Assembly (NCBI RefSeq): GCF_001426185.1
Contig: NZ_LMRP01000004.1
Location: forward strand, 134,405-198,404
DNA: 64,000 bases
Origin: Rhodococcus sp. Leaf247
GTDB lineage: Bacteria > Actinomycetota > Actinomycetes > Mycobacteriales > Mycobacteriaceae
Direction: 5' to 3'
In this document: piece after piece, positions 28,645-38,480 of the stretch
Layout of the letters: the number at the start of each line of letters is the position of its first letter
Position numbering within the stretch: position 1 is the first letter of the stretch
Notes under the pieces: model-generated
The model's database searches: none
The model's input: only the letters and a program-made list of their open reading frames with translations
What the model was told of the DNA's origin: nothing
Program-made: the position numbers and the translations under genes

Positions 28645-29014
28645 GTCGGGGAGTGTGGGATAGTGGAAGAGGTTGCGGCGCGCACCACGCGAACGTGACC
28701 GGATGACATCCACGGACCCGATGCCCGTCATCGCGGACATGCGCCGACACGGGTGCGAAGCTTCTATTCGTACCGTTGGCGCGTCACGCTGAAGATCAGG
28801 CGCTCGGACCGGCCATCCGCCCAGGCATTGCGGCGATCTCCGCCGACCGTCCCGGTCGACGACCCGTCGTTCTGCGAACCCGCTTAGTCGACGGGATCTC
28901 CCGATCCCGCGAACGAACCATGACTCTCGTGTGGCCGCGTGCCATCCGACGGACGACGCCCGATCGGGCACTGTCGACCGTGGATGCTCGCGCCCGGGAG
29001 CCCGAGGAGAACAC
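28645..29014 (+). other. Long leader region upstream of rne
   Basis: This stretch is the gene-free part of the 422-bp gap between ndk and rne. No gene with coding character is seen. A GATAGT hexamer at 28659 could be a -10, which would give a leader of about 350 nt, but no good -35 accompanies it. A long regulated leader would be in line with autoregulation of rne in other bacteria; that is inference. Confidence 0.35.
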
Positions 29015-32000
29015 GTGGCCGACAACGTGCCGCCCCAGACATCGCAGGACCCGAACACCGAAGCGCAGGCGTTCCCCGAACGCATTCGCGTACACGCGCT
29101 GGCCAAGCTGCTGGGCGTGACCAGCAAGCAGGTCGTGGCGCAGCTCGCCGAGATGGGCGTCGACGTCCGTAGCGTGCAGTCGAGCGTCGTCCGCGCCGAC
29201 GCCGAGACCGTCGCCTCCGCTCTCGGTGGCTCCGTCGTCACCCAGAACGTGACCCCCGAAGCAGAAGCAGTGGTCGAGGCAGAGCCCGCCCCCGCAGCGG
29301 CGCGTGTGGAGCCGGACCTCTTCACCAACATCGAGACCACCGAAGCCACGGCACCGTCGACTGCCGGTCCGGCTTCGGTGCCGGTCTTCCTGCAGCCCGA
29401 GGCCGCCCCCGAGGCACCGAAGGCTCGCCGTCGAGCTCGAAGCCCGAAGAAGGTCGAGACACCTGCAGCCGAGGCGCGTGTAACCGAGGCGCCTGTAACC
29501 GAGACGCCTGCCGTCGAGACGCCCGCTGCGGAGGCGCCTGTCGCCGAGACGCCGTCGCCCGAGGTTCCGACGCTCGAGGTTCCGGCCGACGCGTCGGACG
29601 AGGCCGCGAACGATCAGGACACCGCCGAATCCGCCGAGCAGGAGTCCAACGACCAGGACGGTCAGTCCGGTCCTCGCCGCCGCCGTCGCGGACGCCGTGG
29701 ACGTGGCCGCGGTCGTGGCGACGCGCAGACGGACGATCAGGACGACTCGGACGACGACTCCGACGAGTCGTCGACCGATGCCGTCGCGTCGGACCAGCCG
29801 ACCGACCAGACGAGCACCTCGGACGAGACGTCCACCGATTCCGAGGCGACTCCGGACGCGGACGCCTCCGAGTCGCAGGACGACGACACCGAGGACGCAG
29901 CCGAGGCATCGCCGCGCAGGTCGTCGAACCGGCGTTCGCGCAGTCGCCGATCCGCGAGGTCGGAGTCGAGCGCGACCGACGAGTCGACGCCCGACGATGC
30001 GCCCGAGTCGGATACGTCCGACGATGCGGACACCGCCGAGTCCGCCGAGAGTGACGACGACGAGAGCACGGCCGACAGCGCGAGCCGCCGTCGCCGGCGT
30101 CGCCGCCGTCGCAAGAGCGGAGCCGACGGCGCCGACGGCGATGCCACCACCGAGGACGACCCGCCCAACACCGTCGTCCACGAGCGTGAGCCGCGGCAGC
30201 GCAAGGCCAAGGACGAGGTCCAGGGCATCACCGGGTCCACCCGGCTCGAGGCGAAGCGTCAGCGTCGCCGCGACGGGCGTGACGCCGGTCGTCGTCGCCC
30301 CCCGATCCTCACCGAATCAGAGTTCCTCGCACGCCGTGAGTCCGTGGACCGCACCATGGTCGTGCGGGAGAAGGCACTGGCCGGTCAGCCCGATCTGACG
30401 CAGGTCGCGGTGCTCGAGGACGGTGTCCTGGTCGAGCACTTCGTCACCAGCACCGCATCGGGATCGATCGTCGGCAACGTGTACCTCGGTCGCGTGCAGA
30501 ACGTGCTGCCCAGCATGGAAGCTGCATTCATCGACATCGGCAAGGGCCGCAACGGTGTGCTCTATGCCGGTGAGGTCGACTGGGACGCAGCGGGTCTGGG
30601 CGGGAACAGCCGCAAGATCGAGCAGGCGCTGAAGCCGGGCGATCAGGTTCTGGTGCAGGTCAGCAAGGATCCGGTGGGCCACAAGGGTGCCCGCTTGACG
30701 ACGCAGATCTCCCTGGCCGGACGGTTCCTGGTGTACGTGCCGGGTGGTTCGTCCACCGGCATCAGCCGCAAGCTTCCCGACAACGAGCGCAAGCGTCTGA
30801 AGGACATCCTGCGCGACATCGTGCCCGCCGAGGCAGGCGTCATCATCCGCACCGCGTCGGAAGGCGTCAGCGCGGAGGAACTCGCTCGCGACGTCACCCG
30901 TCTGCAGGCGCAGTGGGCCATGGTCTCCGAGCGATCCACCGGTGCCGAGTCGGCCAAGGGTTCGGCGCCCGTCACCCTGTACGAAGAGCCGGATCTGCTG
31001 GTCAAGGTCGTCCGCGATCTCTTCAACGAGGACTTCTCGAAGCTCGTCATCGAGGGCGATCGTGCGTGGTCGACGGTGCAGAGCTACATCGAGACCGTGG
31101 CTCCCGACATGCTGTCGCGGGTCGAGCGGTACACCTCGTCGTCGAAGGACGTCGACGTCTTCGCGGCCTACCGCATCGACGAGCAGCTGGCCAAGGCGCT
31201 CGACCGCAAGGTGTGGCTGCCGTCGGGTGGCACGCTGGTCATCGACCGCACCGAGGCCATGACCGTGGTGGACGTCAACACCGGCAAGTTCACCGGTGAA
31301 GGCGGCAACCTCGAGGAGACCGTCACACGCAACAACCTGGAGGCGGCCGAAGAGGTCGTCCGCCAGATGCGACTGCGCGACATCGGCGGCATGATCGTCG
31401 TCGACTTCATCGACATGGTCCTCGAGTCGAACCGTGACCTGGTCCTGCGTCGTCTGACCGAGGCTCTCGGCCGCGACCGCACGAGGCACCAGGTGTCGGA
31501 GGTGACGTCGCTCGGACTGGTCCAGATGACGCGTAAGCGTATGGGTACCGGCCTGATCGAGGCGTTCTCCACCACCTGTGAGCACTGCCACGGGCGTGGA
31601 CTGATGATGCATCAGTTCCCCGTCGAGGCTGCCAAGGACGACGGTGGACGCGGAAACTCGCGCTCGGACAACTCCCGGTCGGACAACAACCAGCGCTCGG
31701 ACAACTCGCGCTCTGACAACAACCAGCGCTCCGAGGGCGGCTCGCGTCGCCGCCGCGGGGGCAAGGATCGTTCGGACTCCCGTGCGCAGGACGCGGTCGA
31801 CACGGGCGCGTCGGAGGACGACACGACCGACACGACGGTCGACCCGTCTATCCGCCGCGCACACCCCGTGGCACTGGCCATGGCTGCGCATCTGCACCCG
31901 GACGACGTGGCCGACTCGGGCTCGGATCCGATCGACGAGGCCGCCGCGGCGGTCGCCGCGGTTCGGGACGCGCGGACTGCGCCCGACGAGAGTCCGGCCA

Positions 32001-32347
32001 CCGATGTGTCCTCGGACACCGCACCTGTCGACGTACCGGACGAGACCGTCGTCGAACCGGACGCCGCCGCGGCTCCCGCGACACGGCCACGGCGCAGCCG
32101 ACGAGTCTCCCGTGCGGCGTCCGCGCCGGCCGGCGACTCGGCCGGCACGGTCATCGTGGTACCGAGTACTCCCGTGAACGGCTCCGCCGCAGCAGTATCC
32201 GAGGATTCCGCACCCGCGGTGGTCGAGGACCCCGCCGCCGTGACAGTCGGCGGCGGTGCGTCGGTGGCCGCTGCCGCACCGGCCCGACGTCCGCGTCGCC
32301 GGGCGGCGGGACGCCCGGCGGGACCGCCGCCCGGCGACGAGTCCTGA
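29015..32347 (+). CDS. rne: Ribonuclease E/G with IF2_N-like N-terminal domain
   Basis: 1110-residue endoribonuclease for rRNA processing and mRNA decay. Residues 24-70 (IRVHALAKLLGVTSKQVVAQL) resemble the IF2_N domain. Then come a long Ala/Pro/Glu-rich and Arg-rich disordered region, the S1 RNA-binding domain (GNVYLGRVQNVLPSMEAAFID) and the catalytic core with metal-binding aspartates in VVDVNTGKFTG and IVVDFIDM. The zinc-link motif reads CEHCHGRG. The disordered tail holds SRSDNNQ repeats and an Ala/Val-rich end. GTG 29015 is chosen for GAGGAGAACAC upstream. The catalytic core sits in the middle of the chain, as in other actinobacterial RNase E. Confidence 0.95.
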   Translation: MADNVPPQTSQDPNTEAQAFPERIRVHALAKLLGVTSKQVVAQLAEMGVDVRSVQSSVVRADAETVASALGGSVVTQNVTPEAEAVVEAEPAPAAARVEPDLFTNIETTEATAPSTAGPASVPVFLQPEAAPEAPKARRRARSPKKVETPAAEARVTEAPVTETPAVETPAAEAPVAETPSPEVPTLEVPADASDEAANDQDTAESAEQESNDQDGQSGPRRRRRGRRGRGRGRGDAQTDDQDDSDDDSDESSTDAVASDQPTDQTSTSDETSTDSEATPDADASESQDDDTEDAAEASPRRSSNRRSRSRRSARSESSATDESTPDDAPESDTSDDADTAESAESDDDESTADSASRRRRRRRRRKSGADGADGDATTEDDPPNTVVHEREPRQRKAKDEVQGITGSTRLEAKRQRRRDGRDAGRRRPPILTESEFLARRESVDRTMVVREKALAGQPDLTQVAVLEDGVLVEHFVTSTASGSIVGNVYLGRVQNVLPSMEAAFIDIGKGRNGVLYAGEVDWDAAGLGGNSRKIEQALKPGDQVLVQVSKDPVGHKGARLTTQISLAGRFLVYVPGGSSTGISRKLPDNERKRLKDILRDIVPAEAGVIIRTASEGVSAEELARDVTRLQAQWAMVSERSTGAESAKGSAPVTLYEEPDLLVKVVRDLFNEDFSKLVIEGDRAWSTVQSYIETVAPDMLSRVERYTSSSKDVDVFAAYRIDEQLAKALDRKVWLPSGGTLVIDRTEAMTVVDVNTGKFTGEGGNLEETVTRNNLEAAEEVVRQMRLRDIGGMIVVDFIDMVLESNRDLVLRRLTEALGRDRTRHQVSEVTSLGLVQMTRKRMGTGLIEAFSTTCEHCHGRGLMMHQFPVEAAKDDGGRGNSRSDNSRSDNNQRSDNSRSDNNQRSEGGSRRRRGGKDRSDSRAQDAVDTGASEDDTTDTTVDPSIRRAHPVALAMAAHLHPDDVADSGSDPIDEAAAAVAAVRDARTAPDESPATDVSSDTAPVDVPDETVVEPDAAAAPATRPRRSRRVSRAASAPAGDSAGTVIVVPSTPVNGSAAAVSEDSAPAVVEDPAAVTVGGGASVAAAAPARRPRRRAAGRPAGPPPGDES
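29460..29587 (+). repeat. In-frame pentapeptide-like repeat in rne
   Basis: About eight imperfect 15-nt units encode TEAPV, TETPA, VETPA, AEAPV and similar. Part of the disordered N-terminal arm; copy number may vary between strains. Confidence 0.65.
31661..31726 (+). repeat. Two tandem 33-bp units in rne
   Basis: Units 31661-31693 and 31694-31726 both encode RSDNSRSDNNQ and differ at only a few bases; a third partial unit follows. They lie in the disordered region after the zinc-link. Confidence 0.8.
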
Positions 32348-32405
32348 GGTGCGGCGGAGGGTCCGGTCGAGCGGTTTGACCGGGCCACGGACTCTGCCGT
32401 AATCT

Positions 32406-32528
32406 TTGACAGTCGCTGTCGGCGACGCGGCTCTGTCCTGTCCGCCGTGAGGTGGCAGGGAGAGACGCCCGAACTTCGGTTCGCCGGCGCAAGAACACCG
32501 CACGAGCACGGGCTGCAGTCCTGCAGCC
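32406..32528 (+). promoter_or_regulatory. rplU leader: -35-like TTGACA and an 8-bp hairpin
   Basis: The gap 32348-32594 before rplU contains TTGACA at 32406-32411, inside the inverted repeat GACA-GTCGC-TGTC. No clear -10 follows at 17-18 bp. Further on, GGCTGCAG-TC-CTGCAGCC (32511-32528) can form a tight hairpin 66 bp before the ATG, a possible control element for the L21/L27 mRNA. Confidence 0.4.
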
Positions 32529-32594
32529 ATGAGACCAGTCGCGTCCCCCACGGGGCCGCGAGAACGCATCAAAGAAGCAAGGGGTAGCCCTCCG

Positions 32595-32906
32595 ATGGCA
32601 ACGTACGCGATCGTCAAGACCGGCGGAAAGCAGTACAAGGTCGCAGTAGGTGACCTCGTCAAGGTCGAGAAGATCGAGGGAGCGCCCGGAACGGCTGTCT
32701 CGCTTGCTCCAGTTCTCGTCGTCGACGGGTCGGACCTGACCACCGATGCATCCAAGCTGGCCGACATGTCTGTCGCCGGTGAGATCGTCGAGCACACCAA
32801 GGGTCCGAAGATCCGCATCCACAAGTTCAAGAACAAGACCGGCTACCACAAGCGTCAGGGACACCGGCAGAAGCTGACCGTCCTGAAGGTCACCGGCATC
32901 AAGTAA
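32595..32906 (+). CDS. rplU: 50S ribosomal protein L21
   Basis: 103-residue large-subunit protein that binds 23S rRNA near L20. The N-terminus [16 protein letters not shown] and the C-terminal [14 protein letters not shown] are diagnostic. AGGGG precedes the ATG. Forms the usual rplU-rpmA pair, 67 bp apart. Confidence 0.98.
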   Translation: MATYAIVKTGGKQYKVAVGDLVKVEKIEGAPGTAVSLAPVLVVDGSDLTTDASKLADMSVAGEIVEHTKGPKIRIHKFKNKTGYHKRQGHRQKLTVLKVTGIK

Positions 32907-32973
32907 GTCCTCGATACCGGTACCATCCGGCGTCACCACAGCACTGGCTCCACCAACCCCGGGAGGGTTTCTC

Positions 32974-33255
32974 ATGGCACACAAGAAGGGCGCGTCCAGC
33001 TCACGCAACGGTCGCGATTCCAACTCACAGCGCCTCGGCGTCAAGCGCTTCGGCGGCCAGTCCGTCAGCGCAGGCGAGATCATCGTTCGCCAGCGCGGCA
33101 CTCACTTCCACCCCGGCGTGAACGTCGGCCGTGGCGGCGACGACACCCTGTTCGCTCTCTCTGCGGGTGCAGTCCTGTTCGGAACGAAGCGCGGCCGCAA
33201 GACCGTCAACATCGTCCCGGTCGCCGCAGACGCTCCGGTCGCCGTAGAGGTCTGA
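32974..33255 (+). CDS. rpmA: 50S ribosomal protein L27
   Basis: 93 residues with the N-terminus [20 protein letters not shown], whose flexible arm reaches the peptidyl-transferase centre. No firmicute-type cleavable extension is present. GGGAGG lies upstream of the ATG. A very long hairpin lies between it and obg. Confidence 0.98.
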   Translation: MAHKKGASSSRNGRDSNSQRLGVKRFGGQSVSAGEIIVRQRGTHFHPGVNVGRGGDDTLFALSAGAVLFGTKRGRKTVNIVPVAADAPVAVEV

Positions 33256-33322
33256 TCCTCCTGCGGTGACAGCGTCGTCTCCGACGCTGCACACCTCGGC
33301 GCTGCATATCAGTACGCGTTCC

Positions 33323-33365
33323 CGTCAGGGGCGGTTCGGAGGGCTTCCTCCGTCCGCCCCTGACG
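33323..33365 (+). terminator. Long two-part hairpin between rpmA and obg
   Basis: Outer arms CGTCAGGGGCGG (33323-33334) and CCGCCCCTGACG (33354-33365) are exact complements. An inner GGAGG/CCTCC stem has a 4-nt loop. It is 68 bp after the rpmA stop and 52 bp before the obg start, so it can act as a terminator or an attenuator that lowers obg expression. Confidence 0.75.
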
Positions 33366-33417
33366 GCGTTCCACCCAGCATCACTCTCGTTAGTTGTCTC
33401 GGAAGGACCACCCACCC

Positions 33418-34869
33418 ATGTCGCGTTTCGTCGACCGTGTCACCCTGCATGTCAGTGCAGGCAAGGGCGGGAACGGGTGCTCCTCGGTCCACCGCGAGAA
33501 GTTCAAGCCGCTCGGCGGACCCGACGGTGGTAACGGTGGTCGCGGTGGCGACGTCGTCTTCGTCGTCGACCCGAGCGTCCACACACTCCTCGACTTCCAC
33601 TTCCACTCGCATGCGAAGGCCGGCAACGGTACGCAGGGAGCGGGCAGCAACCGCGACGGCGCCATCGGCGAGGATCTGATCCTCGGTGTTCCCGACGGGA
33701 CCATGGTCCTCGACAGCGAGGGACGCATCCTGGCGGACCTCGTCGGGGAAGGCACACGCTTCGACGCCGCTGCCGGTGGCCGTGGTGGCCTGGGTAACGC
33801 AGCCCTGGCATCGCGCGCACGCAAGGCGCCCGGTTTCGCACTGCTCGGTGAGGACGGCGTCGAACGCGACCTGGTCCTGGAACTGAAGTCGGTCGCCGAC
33901 GTCGGCCTGGTCGGATTCCCCAGCGCCGGGAAGTCCTCGCTGGTGTCGGTGCTGTCCGCAGCGAAGCCCAAGATCGCCGACTACCCCTTCACGACGCTGG
34001 TCCCGAACCTCGGCGTCGTCTCGAGCGGGGACACCACGTTCACCGTCGCCGACGTCCCCGGTCTCATCCCCGGCGCGAGCCAGGGCAAGGGGCTGGGCCT
34101 GGACTTCCTGCGTCACCTCGAGCGTTGCGCAGTTCTCGCGCACGTCGTCGACTGCGCGACCCTCGATCCGGGCCGCGATCCCGTGTCGGACGTCGATGCT
34201 CTCGAGGCCGAACTCGCGGCCTACACACCGGCCCTGTCCAGCGACGCAGGGCTCGGCGAACTCGCCGACCGCCCGCGCATCGTCGTGCTGAACAAGGTCG
34301 ACGTGCCGGAGGCCCTCGAGTTGGCGGACATGGTGCGCGCGGACTTCGAAGCCCGCGGGTGGCCCGTGTTCTCCATCTCCGCGGTCAGCCGGGAAGGTCT
34401 GCGCCCCTTGACGTTCGCGTTGGCCGAACTCGTCGCCCAGTACCGTCTCGATCACCCCAAGGCCGTTCCGCGTCGACAGGTCATCCGTCCGGTCGCCACC
34501 GACAAGGCCGGCTTCAGCGTCATCGCCGATCCCGACGTTCCGGGTGGCTTCATCGTGCGCGGTGAGCGCCCCGAGCGGTGGGTCAACCAGACGTCCTTCG
34601 ACAACGACGAGGCCGTCGGCTACCTGGCCGACCGCTTCGCACGGCTCGGCGTCGAGGCCGAACTGGTCAAGCAGGGCGCACAGCCCGGCGCCTCGGTCAC
34701 CATCGGGGACGTCAGCTTCGAGTGGGAACCGCAGACTCCCGCCGGTGTCGACGTCACGATGACGGGCCGCGGAACCGACTCGCGCATCGATCAGGTCGAG
34801 CGCATCGGCGCATCCGAGCGTAAGCACGCACGCCGTGTCCGGCGAGGGCTGGACAGCGACGACCAGTGA
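33418..34869 (+). CDS. obg: GTPase Obg/CgtA
   Basis: 483-residue ribosome-assembly and stress GTPase. The N-terminal glycine-rich Obg fold (residues 1-158) contains [19 protein letters not shown]; the G domain has the P-loop [15 protein letters not shown] and NKVD. The C-terminal OCT domain follows (about 340-430), then a basic tail. ATG 33418 begins the standard MSRFVDRV sequence; GGAAGGA is rather far upstream (12 nt). The stop overlaps the proB start. Confidence 0.97.
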   Translation: MSRFVDRVTLHVSAGKGGNGCSSVHREKFKPLGGPDGGNGGRGGDVVFVVDPSVHTLLDFHFHSHAKAGNGTQGAGSNRDGAIGEDLILGVPDGTMVLDSEGRILADLVGEGTRFDAAAGGRGGLGNAALASRARKAPGFALLGEDGVERDLVLELKSVADVGLVGFPSAGKSSLVSVLSAAKPKIADYPFTTLVPNLGVVSSGDTTFTVADVPGLIPGASQGKGLGLDFLRHLERCAVLAHVVDCATLDPGRDPVSDVDALEAELAAYTPALSSDAGLGELADRPRIVVLNKVDVPEALELADMVRADFEARGWPVFSISAVSREGLRPLTFALAELVAQYRLDHPKAVPRRQVIRPVATDKAGFSVIADPDVPGGFIVRGERPERWVNQTSFDNDEAVGYLADRFARLGVEAELVKQGAQPGASVTIGDVSFEWEPQTPAGVDVTMTGRGTDSRIDQVERIGASERKHARRVRRGLDSDDQ

Positions 34870-35987
34870 CGGTGACACAGCCGCACGGGAGTACCCGGGA
34901 GACCATCGCGTCGGCTCGCAGCATCGTCGTCAAGATCGGCTCGTCCGCGTTGACGAGCATGGAGAAGGGCCTCGACCTTTCCCGACTCGACGCGCTGGCC
35001 GACGCCATCGAGGCGAGGATGCGCAACGGCACCGATGTGGTCGTGGTGTCCTCGGGTGCCATCGGAGCCGGCATGGCGCCTCTGGGCCTCAAGCAGCGTC
35101 CCCGAGACCTGGCCACCAAGCAGGCCGCCGCCAGTGTGGGTCAGCTCGCGCTGGCGCATGCGTGGGGCACGTCCTTCGGACGCTACGGCCGGACGGTCGG
35201 CCAGGTGCTTCTCACCGCCGAGGACATCGCGCGTCGCGCCAATCACCGCAATGCCCAGCGCACGCTGGACCGTCTGCGCTCGCTCGGCGCGGTAGCGGTG
35301 GTCAACGAGAACGACACGGTCGCCACGGCCGAGATCCGGTTCGGTGACAACGACCGGCTCGCTGCCCTGGTAGCCCATCTCGTCGGCGCCGACGCCCTGG
35401 TGCTTCTGTCCGACGTGGACGGTCTGTACGACGGTGACCCGCGCAAGGACCCGAACGCGAGGTTCCTGACGGAAGTGGCCAGTCCCGAGGATCTCGACGG
35501 CGTCGTCGCCGGGTCCGGGGGAGCGTTGGGAACGGGCGGCATGGCCTCGAAGCTGTCTGCTGCGCGTCTGGCTGCCGACGCCGGCGTGCCGGTCCTGTTG
35601 GCTGCCGCGTCGGATGCCGCGTCGGCACTCGGTGGCGGCGCGGTGGGAACCACGTTCACGGCTCGCCCCAATCGGTTGTCGGCGCGGCGTTTCTGGGTGC
35701 GGCACGCCGCCGATACGACCGGTGCGCTGATGCTCGATGCGGGCGCGGTGGCCGCGGTGATCGACCGGAGACGGTCCCTGCTGTCCGCCGGCATCGTCTC
35801 CGTCGCCGGCACGTTCGACGCGGGGGACGTGGTGTCCCTGACGGCGCAGGACGGAGCGGTCGTGGCTCGCGGTGTCGTGGCCTACGACTCGACGGAGATC
35901 ACCGGGATGCTCGGACAGTCGACCGCCGACCTGGCGCCGGAACTGCGACGGCCCGTCGTGCACGCGGACGATCTGGTCCCCGGCTGA
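34866..35987 (+). CDS. proB: Glutamate 5-kinase
   Basis: 373-residue first enzyme of proline synthesis, phosphorylating glutamate with ATP. The kinase domain begins [11 protein letters not shown] and includes SSGAIGAGM and the [10 protein letters not shown] substrate loop; the C-terminal PUA domain (about 285-370) is present. GTG 34866 overlaps the obg stop (GTGA). Its partner proA is about 19 kb away at 54948, beyond the accessory island. Confidence 0.96.
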   Translation: MTVTQPHGSTRETIASARSIVVKIGSSALTSMEKGLDLSRLDALADAIEARMRNGTDVVVVSSGAIGAGMAPLGLKQRPRDLATKQAAASVGQLALAHAWGTSFGRYGRTVGQVLLTAEDIARRANHRNAQRTLDRLRSLGAVAVVNENDTVATAEIRFGDNDRLAALVAHLVGADALVLLSDVDGLYDGDPRKDPNARFLTEVASPEDLDGVVAGSGGALGTGGMASKLSAARLAADAGVPVLLAAASDAASALGGGAVGTTFTARPNRLSARRFWVRHAADTTGALMLDAGAVAAVIDRRRSLLSAGIVSVAGTFDAGDVVSLTAQDGAVVARGVVAYDSTEITGMLGQSTADLAPELRRPVVHADDLVPG

Positions 35988-35991
35988 CTCG

Positions 35992-37179
35992 TCACGAGGC
36001 GTGCGAGGGGGAGGCCGCGAGAACGCGTCGCAACGCGATCGCCACCAGCGCGACCGCCACTCCGGCAGCCACGACGGACCACAGAGCCCACCCGAAGCCG
36101 GTGAGCTGCGCGAGTGTGCCGAAGGTGATGGGCGCGGTGAGCACTCCGACGCGTGCGACGAGCGAGACCACGGTCATCGCCGTTCCCGGCGCGATCCCGG
36201 GTAGTCGGCCGGCGAGGCCGAAGGCCGCGGGGAAGATGGGCGCGGCACCCAGACCGGCCACCGCGAACATCGCTGCCGCGACGTACGGGGATGTCACGGC
36301 GGGGGCTGCCACGAAGGCCGCGGCGATGAGCAGTGCGCCGCCCATCAGGACGGCGTGCCGCCCGAAACGATCCACCGTCGCGTCACCGATGAGTCGACCG
36401 ACGAACATCGCCGACGAGAACGCCACTACGGACAGCCCGGCCAGACCGGCTCCGGCACCGAGTTCCGTGGAGTAGACGGCGCCCCAGGATTGGGGGACGT
36501 CCTCCACCAGTGCCGCCACCAGCACGAGCAGTCCCAGCAGAGCCAGCGCACCGGAGAACGGGACACGGGAACGGCGGGGCGTCGCGCTGACAGGTTCCGC
36601 GGGCGCTGTCGGGGCGTCGCGGACGAGGAAGCGCGCGGCCACCACTGCAGCGACCAGCAGGACCCCGCCGACCAGCGAGAAGTGGACCACCACGGACAGT
36701 CCTGCCGCGGCTGCTGCCGCTCCGGTCAGTCCGCCGGTGACGGCGCCCGCGCTCCACGATGCGTGGAATCGGTTGAGCAGAGACCGATCACGTCGCTTCT
36801 CGACGATCACGCCCTGCGCGTTCATGGCGACGTCCATCACCGCGTCGGCGCCGCCGAGGACTGCGAGAGACAGGGCGAGCATCCACCAGGTCCCGGCCAC
36901 CGCGGGGAGGACGAACGCGAGACACAGCAGAGCCGCGGAGAGCACCACGACCATCCGGCTGCCGAGCTTCCTGATGCCGATGGCGGCGAGGGGAGTGGCC
37001 AGCAGCCCTCCCGTACCCGTCCCCGCCAGAGCGAGTCCGAGGACCGATGCGTCGAGGGACAGCGCGTCGCGGATCGCGGGGATGCGCGGTGCCCAGTTCC
37101 CGAGCACCGCCCCGTTGACGAAGAACACGACCGCGACGGCCCACGGCCGTCCGGTGGTCGAGGTCGTTCCCGCCGTCAC
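35992..37179 (-). CDS. MFS transporter
   Basis: 395 residues with 12 predicted membrane segments. It begins RPWAVAVVFFVNGAVLGNWAPRIPAIRDAL, typical of the sugar- and drug-exporter-like MFS group that includes YbjJ-type proteins. Substrate unknown. GTG 37179 overlaps the sirtuin stop (GTGA), so it is translated after the sirtuin gene. The last gene of the minus-strand run ectA-ectB-ectC-sirtuin-MFS; a link to compatible-solute export is only a guess. It ends 4 bp from convergent proB. Confidence 0.85.
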   Translation of the reverse strand: MTAGTTSTTGRPWAVAVVFFVNGAVLGNWAPRIPAIRDALSLDASVLGLALAGTGTGGLLATPLAAIGIRKLGSRMVVVLSAALLCLAFVLPAVAGTWWMLALSLAVLGGADAVMDVAMNAQGVIVEKRRDRSLLNRFHASWSAGAVTGGLTGAAAAAAGLSVVVHFSLVGGVLLVAAVVAARFLVRDAPTAPAEPVSATPRRSRVPFSGALALLGLLVLVAALVEDVPQSWGAVYSTELGAGAGLAGLSVVAFSSAMFVGRLIGDATVDRFGRHAVLMGGALLIAAAFVAAPAVTSPYVAAAMFAVAGLGAAPIFPAAFGLAGRLPGIAPGTAMTVVSLVARVGVLTAPITFGTLAQLTGFGWALWSVVAAGVAVALVAIALRRVLAASPSHAS

Positions 37180-38021
37180 AGGAAAGCAGCCAGGACCTCG
37201 GAACAGCCCGCCTCGATCTTCTCCGCCGCGAACTCGTCCCCGCGGGTCGTCCCGCGGTTGACGATGAATACCGGGATCTCGTTCTTCCACGCGTGGCGGA
37301 CGAAGCGCAGTCCGGACATCACGGTCAGCGACGACCCGAGGACGACGAGAGCCGACGCGGCGTCGACCATGTCGTAGGCACTGCGGACCCGAGGCTTGGG
37401 AACACTCTCGCCGAAATAGACGATGTCGGGTTTGAGGATGCCGCCGCAGACCTCGCAGCCGACCATGCGGAAATGAGCCGTGCTCTCGATGATCGCGTCG
37501 GCGTCCGGAGCGATCTCGACTCCGTCGGCGCCGACCACGGATTCGATGAACCCCGGATTGAGTGCGGTCAGGCGCTCGTCCAGTGCGACGCGGGAGATCA
37601 ACCGGTCGCAGTCCAGGCAGCGGACGCGGCCGTAGACACCGTGCAGGTCGATCACCGACCGTGACCCCGCCTTGGTGTGCAGCATGTCGACGTTCTGCGT
37701 GATGGTGCCCGACACGGTGCCGACCCGCTCGAGCTCGGCGAGCGCGCGGTGTCCGGCGTTGGGCCGGGTCGCGTCCATGTGGCGCCAGCCGACGTGATTG
37801 CGAGCCCAGTAGTGGCGTCGGAAATCGTCGTCGCCGATGAACTGCTGGAACGTCATCGGGTTACGTGGAGGGGAGTCGGGCCCGCGGTAGTCGGGGATAC
37901 CCGAGTCGGTGGACATGCCGGCGCCCGTGAGTGCGACGACGCGGCCGCCGGCCATCGCGTCCTGGAGAGAGATGGCGCTGCGCGGCGACCGATCGAGAGA
38001 GCGTGGGGAAACCGAGGTCAC
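37176..38021 (-). CDS. NAD-dependent protein deacetylase (sirtuin)
   Basis: 281-residue Sir2-family enzyme that removes acyl groups from lysine using NAD. The NAD-binding loop GAGMSTDSGIPDYRG, the TQNVD motif, the catalytic His in IDLHGVYG and the zinc cysteines in CLDCD and CEVCG are all present. It resembles class II sirtuins (SIRT4-like). GTG 38021 is chosen for GGAG just upstream. It starts 35 bp after ectC on the same strand and overlaps the MFS gene by 4 bp. Confidence 0.92.
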   Translation of the reverse strand: MTSVSPRSLDRSPRSAISLQDAMAGGRVVALTGAGMSTDSGIPDYRGPDSPPRNPMTFQQFIGDDDFRRHYWARNHVGWRHMDATRPNAGHRALAELERVGTVSGTITQNVDMLHTKAGSRSVIDLHGVYGRVRCLDCDRLISRVALDERLTALNPGFIESVVGADGVEIAPDADAIIESTAHFRMVGCEVCGGILKPDIVYFGESVPKPRVRSAYDMVDAASALVVLGSSLTVMSGLRFVRHAWKNEIPVFIVNRGTTRGDEFAAEKIEAGCSEVLAAFL

Positions 38022-38056
38022 GTTCTCCAGAGTAGGTCGCCGCGCAGCGTCGTGCG

Positions 38057-38455
38057 TCAGGCAGGAACTTCGATCAACGGATACACGCCGTTCTCGTCGT
38101 GCCGTTCGTTGCCCACCACGGGTGGGTTGAACACGCACAGCATGCGCATGCGCGTCCGCGTCTCCACCGTGTGACGCTCGTGCCCGTTCAACAGGTACAT
38201 CGACCCCGCGCCGAGCTCGTAGGTCTCCCCGGTCTCGCGGTCGGTCAGCGTCCCCTCGCCCTCGATGAGCCAGACGGCTTCGACGTGGTTGGCGTAGTGG
38301 AAATTGTTCACGGTGTTCGGCTCGATGGTGGTCTCGTGGAACGAGAAGCCGACCTTGTCGCCGCCCAGGACGATGCGCTTGGACCGCCACTGGCCGTCCT
38401 CGCTCGCGATGTCGCGATCGGTTCCGGTGATGGCTTCGGTGGTGCGAACGATCAT
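38057..38455 (-). CDS. ectC: L-ectoine synthase
   Basis: 132-residue cupin enzyme that cyclises N-gamma-acetyl-diaminobutyrate to ectoine, an osmoprotectant. It starts with MIVRTTEAITGTDRD; the cupin iron ligands lie in HYANHVEAVWLIEGEG and YLLNGHERH. Length is normal. It is the last ect gene, 25 bp after ectB. No ectD (ectoine hydroxylase) follows, so only ectoine and not hydroxyectoine is predicted. Confidence 0.96.
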   Translation of the reverse strand: MIVRTTEAITGTDRDIASEDGQWRSKRIVLGGDKVGFSFHETTIEPNTVNNFHYANHVEAVWLIEGEGTLTDRETGETYELGAGSMYLLNGHERHTVETRTRMRMLCVFNPPVVGNERHDENGVYPLIEVPA

Positions 38456-38480
38456 GTGAACCTCCTACGGTGGGGGGTGG

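Noticed and set aside
28645..29014. Small gene or riboswitch in the rne leader
   Set aside because: No frame with a ribosome-binding site and coding character, and no recognised riboswitch core.
30317..32836. Long open frame on the minus strand opposite rne and rplU
   Set aside because: Runs antisense through two conserved genes and shows only GC-driven composition.
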